Shown piece after piece: positions 41,706-50,695 of a stretch of 64,000 nucleotides of DNA; the first letter of the stretch is position 1; each line of letters begins with the position of its first letter. The notes under the pieces are model-generated. The model was not told the origin of the DNA, did not search any database, and worked only from the letters and a program-made list of their open reading frames with translations. The DNA is from Rhodobacter maris. Lineage in GTDB: Bacteria > Pseudomonadota > Alphaproteobacteria > Rhodobacterales > Rhodobacteraceae. The stretch lies in contig NZ_OBMT01000001.1 in assembly GCF_900217815.1 (NCBI RefSeq), positions 558,001-622,000 on the forward strand, in the 5' to 3' direction. The position numbers were made by a program, and so were the translations under genes.

Positions 41706-43934
41706 TCAATCTTGGGCCGGGGTCAGCCCGTCGGGGCGCGGTTTCGGATGCCCGGGGGATTCGGTTCCGGGCAGGACGGGGATCTCGGATGCCGCCGCGG
41801 GCACGGGCGCATCGGGCGGAGTGGGATCAGGCGTCACGCCCGCATCGGGCGGCCCTGCCGACGTCGCCTCGGGGGCAGGCCCCTGCGGCGCGGCAGCGGG
41901 CACGGGGGGCGCATCGGCGGCGTCGGGCGCTACCGGGGGCATCGCGCCCTCGCCCTCATCGGACCCCGCGTCGGTCGGTTCGGGCATCGGCTCGCCATGC
42001 GCATCTTCCATCGGCGCATCGACAAAACCGCTCTCGTCAAACACCGCCTCGGGGGCCGCCTCGACCGGCTCGGGGACGAGCGCCTTTTCGGAAACCGGCA
42101 GATCGACCGGCGCATCCGCGCCCACCGGCGCCGCGTCAAGCAGCACGAATTCGATGCGCCGGTTCGCTTCGCGGCCTTCCTCGGTATCGTTGTCGGCGAT
42201 CGGCTGCGTCTCGCCATAGCCCTTCGCCACCAGGTTGCGGGTCAATACCCGGCGCGCGTGCAGCGCCTCAAGCACGGCCTCGGCACGGTCCTGGCTGAGC
42301 CGCAGGTTGCCTTCTTCGCTGCCCTGGCTGTCGGTGTGCCCTGCCACTTCCATGCGGAAATCCTGGCATTGCTTCATCGCCTTCGCGAGCGCGTCAAGTT
42401 GGGGCGCGGCCATCTCCGGGATTGTTGCCGAGGCGGGCTCGAACGTGACCTTGTTGCCCTGCAGCACGGCGTTGAGGCGGCGCACGCATTCCGGCCCGTC
42501 AGGCAGCGCCAGCGTTTCGTCGAGCCGCTTGTCGTATTTCACCGAGAGCGCGATCCGCGCCTCCTCGCCGAGCCGTTGCGCAAAAAGCCGCGCCGCCTTG
42601 TCGGAGGCTTGCCTGTCGCCGGTGATTCCGGTGAGCCGGATCAGATCCGGCGTCACGCTGACCGAGCCCTCATGCATCAATCGGAGCGCCTCGAGCGCGG
42701 ACAATGTGCGCACGGGCCAGCCCTGCGGCAGCTCCGGATCGAGCCGGGTCGCGCCATAGACTGCTTCGGCACCGAATTGCGCGCGCGCAAAGCTCTCCAC
42801 CGCGGCCCGGGCGCGCTCGCTCGCCACCCGTCCGCGCAGCACGACATGACCGTCCTCGCGCAAAAGCGCCGAGAAGACCGGCACGGTATCGCCGGTTTCC
42901 GCCTTTTTGGTCAGCTCTGCCTTGAGCGAGAACACTTCCGGCAGGTTCGATTCAAGCTCCCCCACCACGGTGTCAAAGCGCGCCGGATCGGTGCCTTCCG
43001 CGGCAACAAAGGCGATATCGGCATCCGAAAAGGTGACCGTGCCCGCGCCGAGTTCCTTGAGCGCGCCGAGCGCCTGTACCACCGCATCGCCCCATTGCGG
43101 CGAGGGCGTGCCCATGCCGATGGTGCAATCGAGATCACCTTTCGCGCCGGCAAGCCGCGCAGCGGCCAGAATTCGGGTGCGCGCGCGAACTGTGTCGGCC
43201 GAACAGGCATCGAACCGCGCACCGTCCTCGTCGATCAGGAACCGCAGCGTGAAAGGGGTGATCACCGGGCGCGGCGCGGCGATCTTGGCATCGAGGCGCA
43301 CATCGGCGGGGCGTTCGCGCTTGAGATTGGCCTCGACCCGGGCCTTTTCCTCGGGGCTGTCGGTGATTGCCTCCACGGCAACATGGCCCGGGTCGATCGA
43401 AACCTTGGCGCGCGGCAGCGCCTCAAGCGTGCCGAGGCCAAAATCGAGCGCCTGCGCCCAGCCCGCGGGCACCGGGTAATCGGCGATCTCGAGCATGTCG
43501 GTCACATTGCCCTCGCCCGCCAGCGGATCCAGCCGCTTGAGTAGCGCCTCGCGGTCGGTGCCCTTGGGCACGAGGCCGATCAGCGAGATCCCCTCGTCAT
43601 TGCGCAGGAGCTGCAGCGAGAAGGCGGGCGGCGCGATCGGCTTGACCACCTCGGCATCGGTGCTGTCGACCATGCGGGAGCTGTCGACCACGCTTGAGAC
43701 GATGGTGAGCGCGCGGAACCGCTCAGCCTCGCTTGGCGCCGTGCCCACAAGGTTGACAAGAAGCCCGTCGGTATGGACCTGCACCCAGGATTGGCCCCCG
43801 GCCTCAAGCGCAAGCCGCACGGCCTTGCGCGAGCGTTGTTCGATGATCGTCGCCGAGCCGCCCGCGACGAAGGCAGAAGCCACCAGCGCGAGCACGAAAA
43901 TGGCGATGGTCAGGGCGGTGATGCGGGCGCGCAT
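41706..43934 (-). CDS. BON/OmpA-domain envelope protein with Pro/Ala-rich tail
   Basis: A 742-residue protein anchored by an N-terminal helix (about 5-27, possibly an uncleaved signal). Several BON-like units of about 70-80 residues follow (for example VHTDGLLVNLVGTAPSEAE and SVTPDLIRLTGITGDRQAS). An OmpA-type peptidoglycan-binding domain occupies about 485-600, with MEVAGHTDSQGSEEGNLRLS and YGETQPIADNDTEEGREANR as key regions. The last 120 residues are a low-complexity Pro/Ala/Glu tail, which may cross or extend along the cell wall. It heads a two-gene unit with the coiled-coil protein. Exact role unknown. Confidence 0.85.
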   Translation of the reverse strand: MRARITALTIAIFVLALVASAFVAGGSATIIEQRSRKAVRLALEAGGQSWVQVHTDGLLVNLVGTAPSEAERFRALTIVSSVVDSSRMVDSTDAEVVKPIAPPAFSLQLLRNDEGISLIGLVPKGTDREALLKRLDPLAGEGNVTDMLEIADYPVPAGWAQALDFGLGTLEALPRAKVSIDPGHVAVEAITDSPEEKARVEANLKRERPADVRLDAKIAAPRPVITPFTLRFLIDEDGARFDACSADTVRARTRILAAARLAGAKGDLDCTIGMGTPSPQWGDAVVQALGALKELGAGTVTFSDADIAFVAAEGTDPARFDTVVGELESNLPEVFSLKAELTKKAETGDTVPVFSALLREDGHVVLRGRVASERARAAVESFARAQFGAEAVYGATRLDPELPQGWPVRTLSALEALRLMHEGSVSVTPDLIRLTGITGDRQASDKAARLFAQRLGEEARIALSVKYDKRLDETLALPDGPECVRRLNAVLQGNKVTFEPASATIPEMAAPQLDALAKAMKQCQDFRMEVAGHTDSQGSEEGNLRLSQDRAEAVLEALHARRVLTRNLVAKGYGETQPIADNDTEEGREANRRIEFVLLDAAPVGADAPVDLPVSEKALVPEPVEAAPEAVFDESGFVDAPMEDAHGEPMPEPTDAGSDEGEGAMPPVAPDAADAPPVPAAAPQGPAPEATSAGPPDAGVTPDPTPPDAPVPAAASEIPVLPGTESPGHPKPRPDGLTPAQD

Positions 43935-43995
43935 GGTCCTTGGCCTCCTCCCTTTCGGGTCGCTTTCTCTTACGGGGCGGGGCGGCGGGGATCAA

Positions 43996-44979
43996 TCACG
44001 CGATTGCCGAAGCGGCAAGAAACAGCGCAGCCAAGAGCCCGGTATCGCGGCTTTTGCGAAAGAGACTCAGGCAGATATCGGCATTGTCGATGTCGAGCCG
44101 ACGCAGCTGGCCAAGCATGTGCCAGCCCATCGCCCAAGGCGCACAGATGCCCAGGACAAGCGCGAGCGGATTGCCGAGCGGCAAAAGGGCTGCAAGCACG
44201 GAGCCCGTCATCAGCGTGACGGTAAGCACCAGAAACAGGCTCAACCAACGTGGGGTATGGGTGCCAAAGAGCCGCGCGGTGGATTTCACGCCGATCAGCG
44301 CGTCGTCTTCCTTGTCCTGATGGGCGTAGATCGTGTCATAAAAGAGCGTCCAGACGAGGCCCGAGAGGTAGAGCAGCACCGCCGCCCAGGAGAGGCTGCC
44401 GGTATGCGCGACCCAGCCCAGAAGCGCGCCCCAGTTGAAGGCGATGCCGAGAAAGACCTGCGGCCACCAGGTGAAGCGTTTCGCGAACGGGTAAACCGCA
44501 ACCGGAAGAAGGGCGAGCACCCCCATGCCGATCGCCGCCCAGTTGAATGTGAAGAGAATCAGCGCGGCAAGCGCGGTCTGCGCCGCCATGAAGCCCACCG
44601 CCTGCTTCACCGTCACCTGCCCCGAGGGGATCGGGCGCGAGCGCGTGCGCGCCACGCGGCCGTCAAAATCGCGGTCGGTGATGTCGTTCCAGGTGCAGCC
44701 CGCGCCGCGCATCAAAAATGCACCGATCGCGCAGCCGATGGCGAGCCACAGATCGAAGGGGCGGAAACCGTCGGTCGCGGCCGCGAGCGAGATGCTCCAC
44801 CAGCAGGGCAGCAACAAAAGCCAGGTGCCGATCGGCCGGTCGGCACGCGCAAGCCGCAGATAGGGGCGCGCAAACGCTGGCGCGAGATGGTCGACCCAGT
44901 TGCCGCGATAGGCATCGGCCACCTGCCCTGCCACGCCACCCGTCATCCGGGCCTCTGGCGTTTCGGTCTTGCCGGTCAT
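43996..44979 (-). CDS. ubiA: 4-hydroxybenzoate polyprenyltransferase
   Basis: A 327-residue inner membrane enzyme that joins the polyprenyl chain to 4-hydroxybenzoate in ubiquinone synthesis. Both Asp-rich motifs are present: NDITDRDFDGRVARTRSRP (about 98-116) and YDTIYAHQDKEDD (about 214-226). About eight or nine helices follow the usual UbiA pattern. The start lies 11 bases from the start of divergent rsmE, so each promoter must lie inside the other gene or overlap the starts. Confidence 0.94.
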   Translation of the reverse strand: MTGKTETPEARMTGGVAGQVADAYRGNWVDHLAPAFARPYLRLARADRPIGTWLLLLPCWWSISLAAATDGFRPFDLWLAIGCAIGAFLMRGAGCTWNDITDRDFDGRVARTRSRPIPSGQVTVKQAVGFMAAQTALAALILFTFNWAAIGMGVLALLPVAVYPFAKRFTWWPQVFLGIAFNWGALLGWVAHTGSLSWAAVLLYLSGLVWTLFYDTIYAHQDKEDDALIGVKSTARLFGTHTPRWLSLFLVLTVTLMTGSVLAALLPLGNPLALVLGICAPWAMGWHMLGQLRRLDIDNADICLSLFRKSRDTGLLAALFLAASAIA

Positions 44980-44990
44980 ACTCTCCCCCC

Positions 44991-45716
44991 ATGGAACGCG
45001 CGAAGATACGACTCTGTGTAGAGCACCCGTTGGGGGAGGGGCAAGCCGTGCCCCTCACCGTCGATCAGGCGCATTATCTGTTTGCGGTGATGCGGCTTGG
45101 CGCCGGAGCCCGGGTCGCGCTCTTCAACGGGCGCGACGGCGAATGGACTGCCGAGGTGGTGGAAGCGGGGAAAAAATCGGGCCGCCTGCGCTGTCTCGGG
45201 CAAGCCGCACCGCAGCTCGACCCGCCGGATCTGTGGCTTCTCTTCGCCCCGATCAAGAAGGAGCGCACCGATTTCATCGTCGAGAAGGCGGCGGAATTGG
45301 GCTGCGCAAAAATCCTGCCGGTGCAGACCGAATTCACCAATGCGCAAAGGATCCGGCAGGACCGGCTGCAGGCCCATGCGCTTGAGGCGGCCGAGCAATG
45401 CCTGGGCACCTATGTGCCCGAAGTCTGCGATTTGCAGCCCCTCGCCGCGGTGCTCAAGGGCTGGGATCCGGCGCGGCGCCTCCTCTGGGGAGACGAATCG
45501 CTCGTCGGCCCCGCCGAAACGCTGGCGGGGCTCTCGCCCGGCCCCTGGGCCATCCTGATCGGGCCCGAAGGCGGGTTTTCCGAGCCCGAGCGGGCGCGCC
45601 TGCGCGGGCTCGATTTCGTCACTCCGGTCTCGCTTGGCCCGCGCATCCTGCGCGCCGATACCGCCGCCTGCGCGGCGATCACGCTGTGGCAATCCGCGCT
45701 GGGGGACTGGCGGTGA
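44991..45716 (+). CDS. rsmE: 16S rRNA m3U1498 methyltransferase
   Basis: A 241-residue SPOUT-class SAM methyltransferase acting on U1498 of 16S rRNA. The N-terminal PUA-like part (LTVDQAHYLFAVMRLGAG) and the C-terminal knot with LIGPEGGFSEPE and SLGPRILRADTA are complete. The protein starts MERAKIRLCVEH at the ATG 44991; a longer open frame upstream overlaps ubiA and has no motifs. It is translationally coupled to the following membrane-protein gene. Confidence 0.93.
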   Translation: MERAKIRLCVEHPLGEGQAVPLTVDQAHYLFAVMRLGAGARVALFNGRDGEWTAEVVEAGKKSGRLRCLGQAAPQLDPPDLWLLFAPIKKERTDFIVEKAAELGCAKILPVQTEFTNAQRIRQDRLQAHALEAAEQCLGTYVPEVCDLQPLAAVLKGWDPARRLLWGDESLVGPAETLAGLSPGPWAILIGPEGGFSEPERARLRGLDFVTPVSLGPRILRADTAACAAITLWQSALGDWR

Positions 45717-46213
45717 TTCGGCCCGAGCTGCGGGCCCATCTCATGCAGCATCGTGAAACCCTCGCGGCGGGAGCCTGCCTTGCCCTAGCGCTTTGGATCG
45801 CCACGCGGGGAGGCTGGTTTCTGGCCGCGCTCGGTCTGGCGCTCGGTGCGGTCTGCGCAGCCTGGGCGCTGATGGCCTGGCGCCGCACCCGCTTCGTGCG
45901 GCCGGTCTCGGCGCCCGGCGTGGTCGATCTCGACGAGGGGCGGATCGGCTATTACGGCACCGGCGGCATGATGCTCGGCGGTTACATGGCGCTGGCCGAT
46001 CTGGTCGAGATCCGGCTTTTGCGGCTGGACGGCGCCCCCTGCTGGCGGCTCAAAAGCGCCGATGGTCAGGCGCTGCTGATCCCGGTTGCCGCCACCGGAT
46101 CGGAAAAGCTTTTCGATGCTTTCGCTGCCCTGCCCGGCATCGAGCTTGGCCGCCTCACCGCGGCGCTCGCGTCCGACATTGCCGCACAGAGCCTGTGGCG
46201 CCGCGCGGGCTGA
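45713..46213 (+). CDS. Small two-helix membrane protein
   Basis: A 166-residue protein starting at a GTG that overlaps the rsmE stop (GTGA). Two helices lie at about 20-35 and 37-52. A soluble C-terminal part of about 110 residues contains RIGYYGTGGMMLGGYMALADLVEIRL and a later WRLKSADGQALLIPV stretch, which looks like a small beta-rich domain, possibly PH-like. I do not recognise a named family. It lies between rsmE and gshA on the same strand. Confidence 0.7.
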   Translation: MIRPELRAHLMQHRETLAAGACLALALWIATRGGWFLAALGLALGAVCAAWALMAWRRTRFVRPVSAPGVVDLDEGRIGYYGTGGMMLGGYMALADLVEIRLLRLDGAPCWRLKSADGQALLIPVAATGSEKLFDAFAALPGIELGRLTAALASDIAAQSLWRRAG

Positions 46214-46276
46214 TCCGCCTTGACTTGCCCCCGGGCTCGCGCCACCTGTGGCATCGACCAAGGAAAGGGAGCCCTC

Positions 46277-47647
46277 ATGTCCATTCCGCAACAGGGCGGC
46301 GGCCCGATCGAAGACTACGCGCAACTTGCCGAATATCTCGCCTCGGGCGAGAAGCCCAAACCAGACTGGCGCATCGGCACCGAGCATGAGAAATTCGGCT
46401 ATTGCCGCGATGGCCTGAAACCGCTCCCCTATGACGGGCCGCGCTCGGTGCGCGCGATGCTGGAAGGGCTCGCCGCGATCTTCGGCTGGGAGCCCGTGCT
46501 CGAAGAGGGCAATATCATCGGGCTGACCCGCAACGGCGCGAATGTGAGCCTTGAGCCGGGAGGGCAGCTTGAGCTTTCCGGTGCGCCGCTCGAGACGCTG
46601 CACCAGACCTGCGAGGAGGTGAACGAGCATCTCACCGAGGTGCACCGGATCGCCGACCGGATCGGCGCGCAGTTCATCGGCCTTGGGGCCGCGCCCGAGT
46701 GGCGCGCCGAAGAAATGCCGATGATGCCCAAGGGCCGCTACCGGCTGATGAACAGCTACATGGATAGCGTCGGCACCATGGGCAAGACGATGATGTACCG
46801 CACCTGCACCGTGCAGGTGAACCTCGACTTCTCCTCCGAAGCCGACATGGTGCAGAAGATGCGCGTGGCGCTGGCGCTGCAGCCCGTCGCCACCGCGCTT
46901 TTCGCCAATTCCCCGTTCCTCGACGGCAAGCCGAACGGGATGAAATCGTGGCGCAGCCATATCTGGCAGAACCTCGATGCCGCGCGCACCGGCATGCTGC
47001 CCTTCTTCTTCGAGGAGGGCATGGGTTATGAGCGCTATGTTGATTATGTGCTCGATGTGCCGATGTATTTCGTCTACCGCGATGGCAAGTATATCAATGC
47101 CTTGGGTCAGTCGTTCCGCGATTTCCTGAAAGGGGAGTTGCCCGCGCTGCCGGGCGAGAAGCCGACGCTCTCGGATTGGGCGGACCATATGACGACGGTC
47201 TTCCCCGAGGCACGGGTGAAGAAATACATCGAGATGCGCGGCGCCGATGGCGGGCCCTGGCGCAGGCTGTGCGCGCTCCCCGCGCTCTGGGTCGGGCTGA
47301 TGTATGATCAAGGCGCGCTCGATGCCGCCTGGGATCTGGTGAAGGGCTGGGATGCAGAGACCCGCGACGGGCTTCGCGTGGCCGCGGCGAAGGATGCGCT
47401 CCAGGCCGAGGTAAACGGCATCAAGATGCACGATCTCGCCCGCGAGGTGGTGGCGATCTCGAAAGCGGGCCTCGCCGCGCGCGCCATTCCCGGCGCGGGC
47501 GGGCTCATTCCCGACGAGACCTATTTCCTCAACGCGCTCGAAGAGAGCATCGACACCGGCAAGGTGCCCGCCGACCGTCTGCTCGACAAATACCACGGCC
47601 CCTGGAAGGGCGATCTGGGCCGGATTTATGGCGAGTTCTGTTACTGA
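46277..47647 (+). CDS. gshA: Glutamate-cysteine ligase (class 2)
   Basis: A 456-residue cytoplasmic ligase that makes gamma-glutamylcysteine, the first step to glutathione. It belongs to the plant/alphaproteobacterial GCS2 class: WRIGTEHEKFGYC near the N-terminus (Glu metal ligands), SLEPGGQLELSGAP, MMYRTCTVQVNLDF and SWRSHIW are characteristic. The start at 46277 has AAGGAAAGGGAG upstream; a longer open frame is less likely. A terminator hairpin follows directly. Confidence 0.93.
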   Translation: MSIPQQGGGPIEDYAQLAEYLASGEKPKPDWRIGTEHEKFGYCRDGLKPLPYDGPRSVRAMLEGLAAIFGWEPVLEEGNIIGLTRNGANVSLEPGGQLELSGAPLETLHQTCEEVNEHLTEVHRIADRIGAQFIGLGAAPEWRAEEMPMMPKGRYRLMNSYMDSVGTMGKTMMYRTCTVQVNLDFSSEADMVQKMRVALALQPVATALFANSPFLDGKPNGMKSWRSHIWQNLDAARTGMLPFFFEEGMGYERYVDYVLDVPMYFVYRDGKYINALGQSFRDFLKGELPALPGEKPTLSDWADHMTTVFPEARVKKYIEMRGADGGPWRRLCALPALWVGLMYDQGALDAAWDLVKGWDAETRDGLRVAAAKDALQAEVNGIKMHDLAREVVAISKAGLAARAIPGAGGLIPDETYFLNALEESIDTGKVPADRLLDKYHGPWKGDLGRIYGEFCY

Positions 47648-47652
47648 CACGC

Positions 47653-47673
47653 GAAGGGGGCGCCGCCCCCTTC
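47653..47673. terminator. Terminator between convergent gshA and plsY
   Basis: GAAGGGGGC pairs perfectly with GCCCCCTTC around a 3-base loop, then CTTCTTC on the plus strand. It begins 5 bases after the gshA stop and can also act for plsY. Confidence 0.65.
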
Positions 47674-47689
47674 CTTCTTCAAAGGCGCC

Positions 47690-48301
47690 TCACGCCTTCT
47701 TGCCGATCCGTGGCTCGGTTCCCGCCAGAATGCGCGCGATATTGGCACGGTGGCGCCAGAAGATCAGCACCGCCATCAGCGCACAGATCGGCATCAGGGC
47801 CTGATCCGAGAGCACCCAGGCGAGAGGCACCGAGGCCGCGGCCGCAAAGAGCGCCGAGGCCGAAGAGATCCGCCCGACCGCCGCGGCGATGAGCCAGCAC
47901 AGACAAGCCGCGAGCCCCAGAGCCCAATGCAGCGCAATCAGCGTACCGAGGAAGGTGGCCACCCCCTTCCCGCCCTTGAACTTCAGCCATACCGGGTAGA
48001 GATGGCCCAGAAAGGCCGCGCCGCCCGCAACGATGGCCGCGCTCTCGTTGCCAAGGACCGCGCGGGCGATCAACACCGCGATGGCCCCCTTCGCACCATC
48101 AAGCACCAGCGTTGCCGCCGCCGCCGCCTTGTTGCCGGTGCGCAGCACATTGGTGGCGCCGATATTGCCCGAACCGATCTGGCGCAGATCGCCCAGCCCC
48201 ATGAGCTTCGTGATGACCACGCCAAAAGGCACCGAGCCGAGCAGATAGCCCAAGCCCGCCACCGCCAAAAGGAGCGCGGCTCCCGCGTGCAGATCTGCCA
48301 T
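47690..48301 (-). CDS. plsY: Acyl-phosphate:glycerol-3-phosphate acyltransferase
   Basis: A 203-residue inner membrane enzyme transferring an acyl group from acyl phosphate to glycerol-3-phosphate, making lysophosphatidate for phospholipids. The three PlsY motifs are present: GSGNIGATNVLR (about 43-54), LKFKGGKGVAT (about 106-116) and WRHRANIARIL near the C-terminus. Helices at about 8-28, 60-100 and 125-175. The ATG overlaps the stop of the dihydroorotase-like gene by one base (TAATG), so it is expressed with the pyr genes. Confidence 0.94.
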   Translation of the reverse strand: MADLHAGAALLLAVAGLGYLLGSVPFGVVITKLMGLGDLRQIGSGNIGATNVLRTGNKAAAAATLVLDGAKGAIAVLIARAVLGNESAAIVAGGAAFLGHLYPVWLKFKGGKGVATFLGTLIALHWALGLAACLCWLIAAAVGRISSASALFAAAASVPLAWVLSDQALMPICALMAVLIFWRHRANIARILAGTEPRIGKKA

Positions 48302-49590
48302 TACTCCCCCGAGTCCTGCGCCACCTGCCCGAAAACCTGCACCCCGGCGACGAAAGTGGCAAGCACCTTCCCGCTCATTTTTGCGCCGTCAAAGGGGGTG
48401 TTCTTGGATTTCGAGGCGAGCTGGAAGCGGTCCAGAACAAAGGGCGCATCCGGGTCAAAGAGCACGAGATCTGCTGGCGCGCCCTCACAGATACGGCCCT
48501 GCGGCAGCCCGAGCAGCCGCGCCGGGTTGAGCGCCAGGGCGCGGAAAATCTGCGACAGCGAGAGGCTTCCTGCGTGATAAAGCCGCAGCGCCGCGGGGAG
48601 CAGCGTTTCCAGCCCGACCGCGCCCGCCGCCGCCTCCTCGAAGGGCAGCCGTTTGCTCTCTTCATCCGCCGGCGTGTGCATCGAACAGATGATGTCGATG
48701 GCGCCGGAGGCCACCGCCTCGACCATGGCGCGGCGGTCATCCTCGCTGCGCAAGGGCGGCGTGAGCTTGAAGAAGGTGCGGTAATCGCCCACGTCGAATT
48801 CGTTCAGCGTCAGGTGATGCACCGAGACGCCCGCGGTCACCGCAAGCCCTGCCGCGCGGGCGCGCGCCAGCGCAGGCAGCGCGCGGGCGGTGGTGATCTG
48901 GTCGGCGTGGTAGCGCACCCCGGTCACCTCGACAAGCGCGAGATCGCGGTCGAGCCCCATCTGTTCGGCAATCGGGCTGACGCCGGGCAGGCCGCGCAGG
49001 CTTGCGAATTTCCCCGAGGTAGCGGCGGCGCCCTGCGAGAGGCCCGGCTCCTGCGGATGGCCGATCACCAGCGCGCCAAGGCTCTTGGCATAGGTGAAGG
49101 CGCGGCTGAGCACCTTGGTATCGGTGGTGACATGGAACACGTCGGAAAAGGCGACGGCGCCCGCATCCATCAGAAAGCCGATCTCGGTCATCTCGCGGCC
49201 GTCGCGGCCCTTGGTCAGCGCGGCCATGTGGCGGATGCGCACCGGCACCTCGGCGGCGCGGCGGGTGACGAATTCGAGCATCTCGGGCGTGTCGATGGCG
49301 GGCAGCGTATCGGGCCGCGCGATCATTGTGGTGACGCCGCCGCGCGCCGCCGCCTGCCCCGCGGTGCGGAAGCTCTCGCGGTGGCGCTCGCCCGGCTCGC
49401 CGATCTTCACGCCGATGTCGATGATGCCCGGCGCCAGGCATTTGCCGCCGCAGTCGATCACCTCGGCTCCGGCGGGGGCCTGCATCTGCCCGATCGCCGC
49501 GATGATACCACCGTCGATCACGAGATTCGCGGTGGTTTCCCCCTCGGCTTCGGGGTCGATCAGCCGGGCATCTTGCAAAAACAGCGTCAT
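48301..49590 (-). CDS. pyrC: Dihydroorotase-like protein, probably non-catalytic
   Basis: A 429-residue amidohydrolase-fold protein of the dihydroorotase family. Active enzymes carry DxHxH metal ligands after the PGxID motif; here this reads PGIIDIGVKIGEPG, with Gly60 and Lys62 where the two His should be. The later ATDHAPH motif reads CSMHTPAD, losing the catalytic Asp and a His. Only part of the active site (GVSVHHLTL) remains. Such inactive homologues (PyrX or pDHO) are known as structural partners of aspartate transcarbamoylase, and pyrB lies in the same operon. A working dihydroorotase must be encoded elsewhere. ATGA overlap with the gene before. Confidence 0.82.
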   Translation of the reverse strand: MTLFLQDARLIDPEAEGETTANLVIDGGIIAAIGQMQAPAGAEVIDCGGKCLAPGIIDIGVKIGEPGERHRESFRTAGQAAARGGVTTMIARPDTLPAIDTPEMLEFVTRRAAEVPVRIRHMAALTKGRDGREMTEIGFLMDAGAVAFSDVFHVTTDTKVLSRAFTYAKSLGALVIGHPQEPGLSQGAAATSGKFASLRGLPGVSPIAEQMGLDRDLALVEVTGVRYHADQITTARALPALARARAAGLAVTAGVSVHHLTLNEFDVGDYRTFFKLTPPLRSEDDRRAMVEAVASGAIDIICSMHTPADEESKRLPFEEAAAGAVGLETLLPAALRLYHAGSLSLSQIFRALALNPARLLGLPQGRICEGAPADLVLFDPDAPFVLDRFQLASKSKNTPFDGAKMSGKVLATFVAGVQVFGQVAQDSGE

Positions 49591-50213
49591 TCGCGCGCAT
49601 CCCTTGCATGTTTGAGGAGCGCGAAAACCTCCGGCGCTCCGATGATATCGAAAAAGCCGACCGGCTCGATCTCGGCCTCCTTGCCGCGCCCCGTGGTGCG
49701 GCTGGCAAAGATCACGTCGCCGGCCTTGTCTCCACCCTGAAGCGCGATCTCCATGCCCGCGCGGATCGGCCAGCTCTCAAGCACCCGGCCCTTCGCCCAA
49801 TGGCGCCGCGCGATATAGGCGGCGCGGTCGGAGAGGGTAAAGAACGTGTCGTTGCGCCGCATCCGCTCATCAAGAAGCGTCACGACAAGCGCCGCGACGC
49901 CAAGGAGGCAAAGCACGAGCCCGACCAGCCAGAACAGGCTCCCCTCGCGGGCCGCAGCAAGGCTCAGCGCGCCGCCGATGCCGCAAAAGCCAAGCGCAAA
50001 CACGACGCCAGCGACCAGCTTGCCCCAGCGGATGCGGCGGATCGGCTGTCCGCGCCACAAGATCCGCTCGCCGGGCTGCATGATGCCGTCCCAGCCCGCG
50101 GGCAGCTGCACGGCAGGGGCGGGCATCGGCGGCGGCGGCTCGGAAAGCCGCACCGGGGCGGCCTGTGCGGCAGCCTCCCGCTCGGCCCGGGTGGGGGCGC
50201 GGGGTGGTCTCAT
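49587..50213 (-). CDS. Membrane protein with PH-like domain
   Basis: A 208-residue protein. A Pro/Ala-rich N-terminus (about 1-40) leads to MQPGERILWRGQP, then two helices (about 65-87 and 92-113), then a beta-rich PH-like part beginning TFFTLSDRAAYIARRHW. The layout (PGE motif, two helices, TLSDRR-like strand) is shared with the preceding gene product, so the two are probably paralogues. The gene overlaps both neighbours (ATGA). Function unknown. Confidence 0.72.
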   Translation of the reverse strand: MRPPRAPTRAEREAAAQAAPVRLSEPPPPMPAPAVQLPAGWDGIMQPGERILWRGQPIRRIRWGKLVAGVVFALGFCGIGGALSLAAAREGSLFWLVGLVLCLLGVAALVVTLLDERMRRNDTFFTLSDRAAYIARRHWAKGRVLESWPIRAGMEIALQGGDKAGDVIFASRTTGRGKEAEIEPVGFFDIIGAPEVFALLKHARDARE

Positions 50214-50695
50214 CGGCGGCTCCGGGCACGGGCGGCGCGCGCCGCCTCGATTGCGGCCATCACCGGCGCCGCCTCGGCCAGATGCCGGATCAGGTGCTTG
50301 TCACCCGCTTTCGTGACGATCTGCACATCGCCCATCAGCGCGCGCACGGTCTCGATTTCGAGCAGCATCACCTGCCGCCCCTGCGGGCCGATCAGGCGCC
50401 GGTCGGTCAGCTGCCAGCGCCGGGCAAAGGCTTCGGAGCGAAAATAAAGCGCGCGGAGCGCCATGCCGACAAGGATCGCAATCACCGCGACCAGCACCTG
50501 ATCGAGCTTGCCAAGCCAGATCAGCACCGCAGAGACGAGCACCGCGCCCAGCCCGCCAAGAACGAGATGGTCCATCCAGTAGCGGCGCAGATCGGGGCCG
50601 AACACGTCAGAGACAGTCTCGCCCGGCTCAAGGGGCAGTTCGCTCTCTGCGCCGGGGCGATAGTTCAGAACCGGATCGCGCCGCATCTCAGACAT
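50210..50695 (-). CDS. Membrane protein with PH-like domain
   Basis: A 161-residue protein. [16 protein letters not shown] precedes two helices (about 44-62 and 65-84), followed by a PH-like part with [15 protein letters not shown] and [12 protein letters not shown]. It resembles a short version of the next gene product in the operon. The start overlaps the pyrB stop by 8 bases and the stop overlaps the next start (ATGA), so it is co-produced with pyrB. Function unknown. Confidence 0.72.
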   Translation of the reverse strand: MSEMRRDPVLNYRPGAESELPLEPGETVSDVFGPDLRRYWMDHLVLGGLGAVLVSAVLIWLGKLDQVLVAVIAILVGMALRALYFRSEAFARRWQLTDRRLIGPQGRQVMLLEIETVRALMGDVQIVTKAGDKHLIRHLAEAAPVMAAIEAARAARARSRR

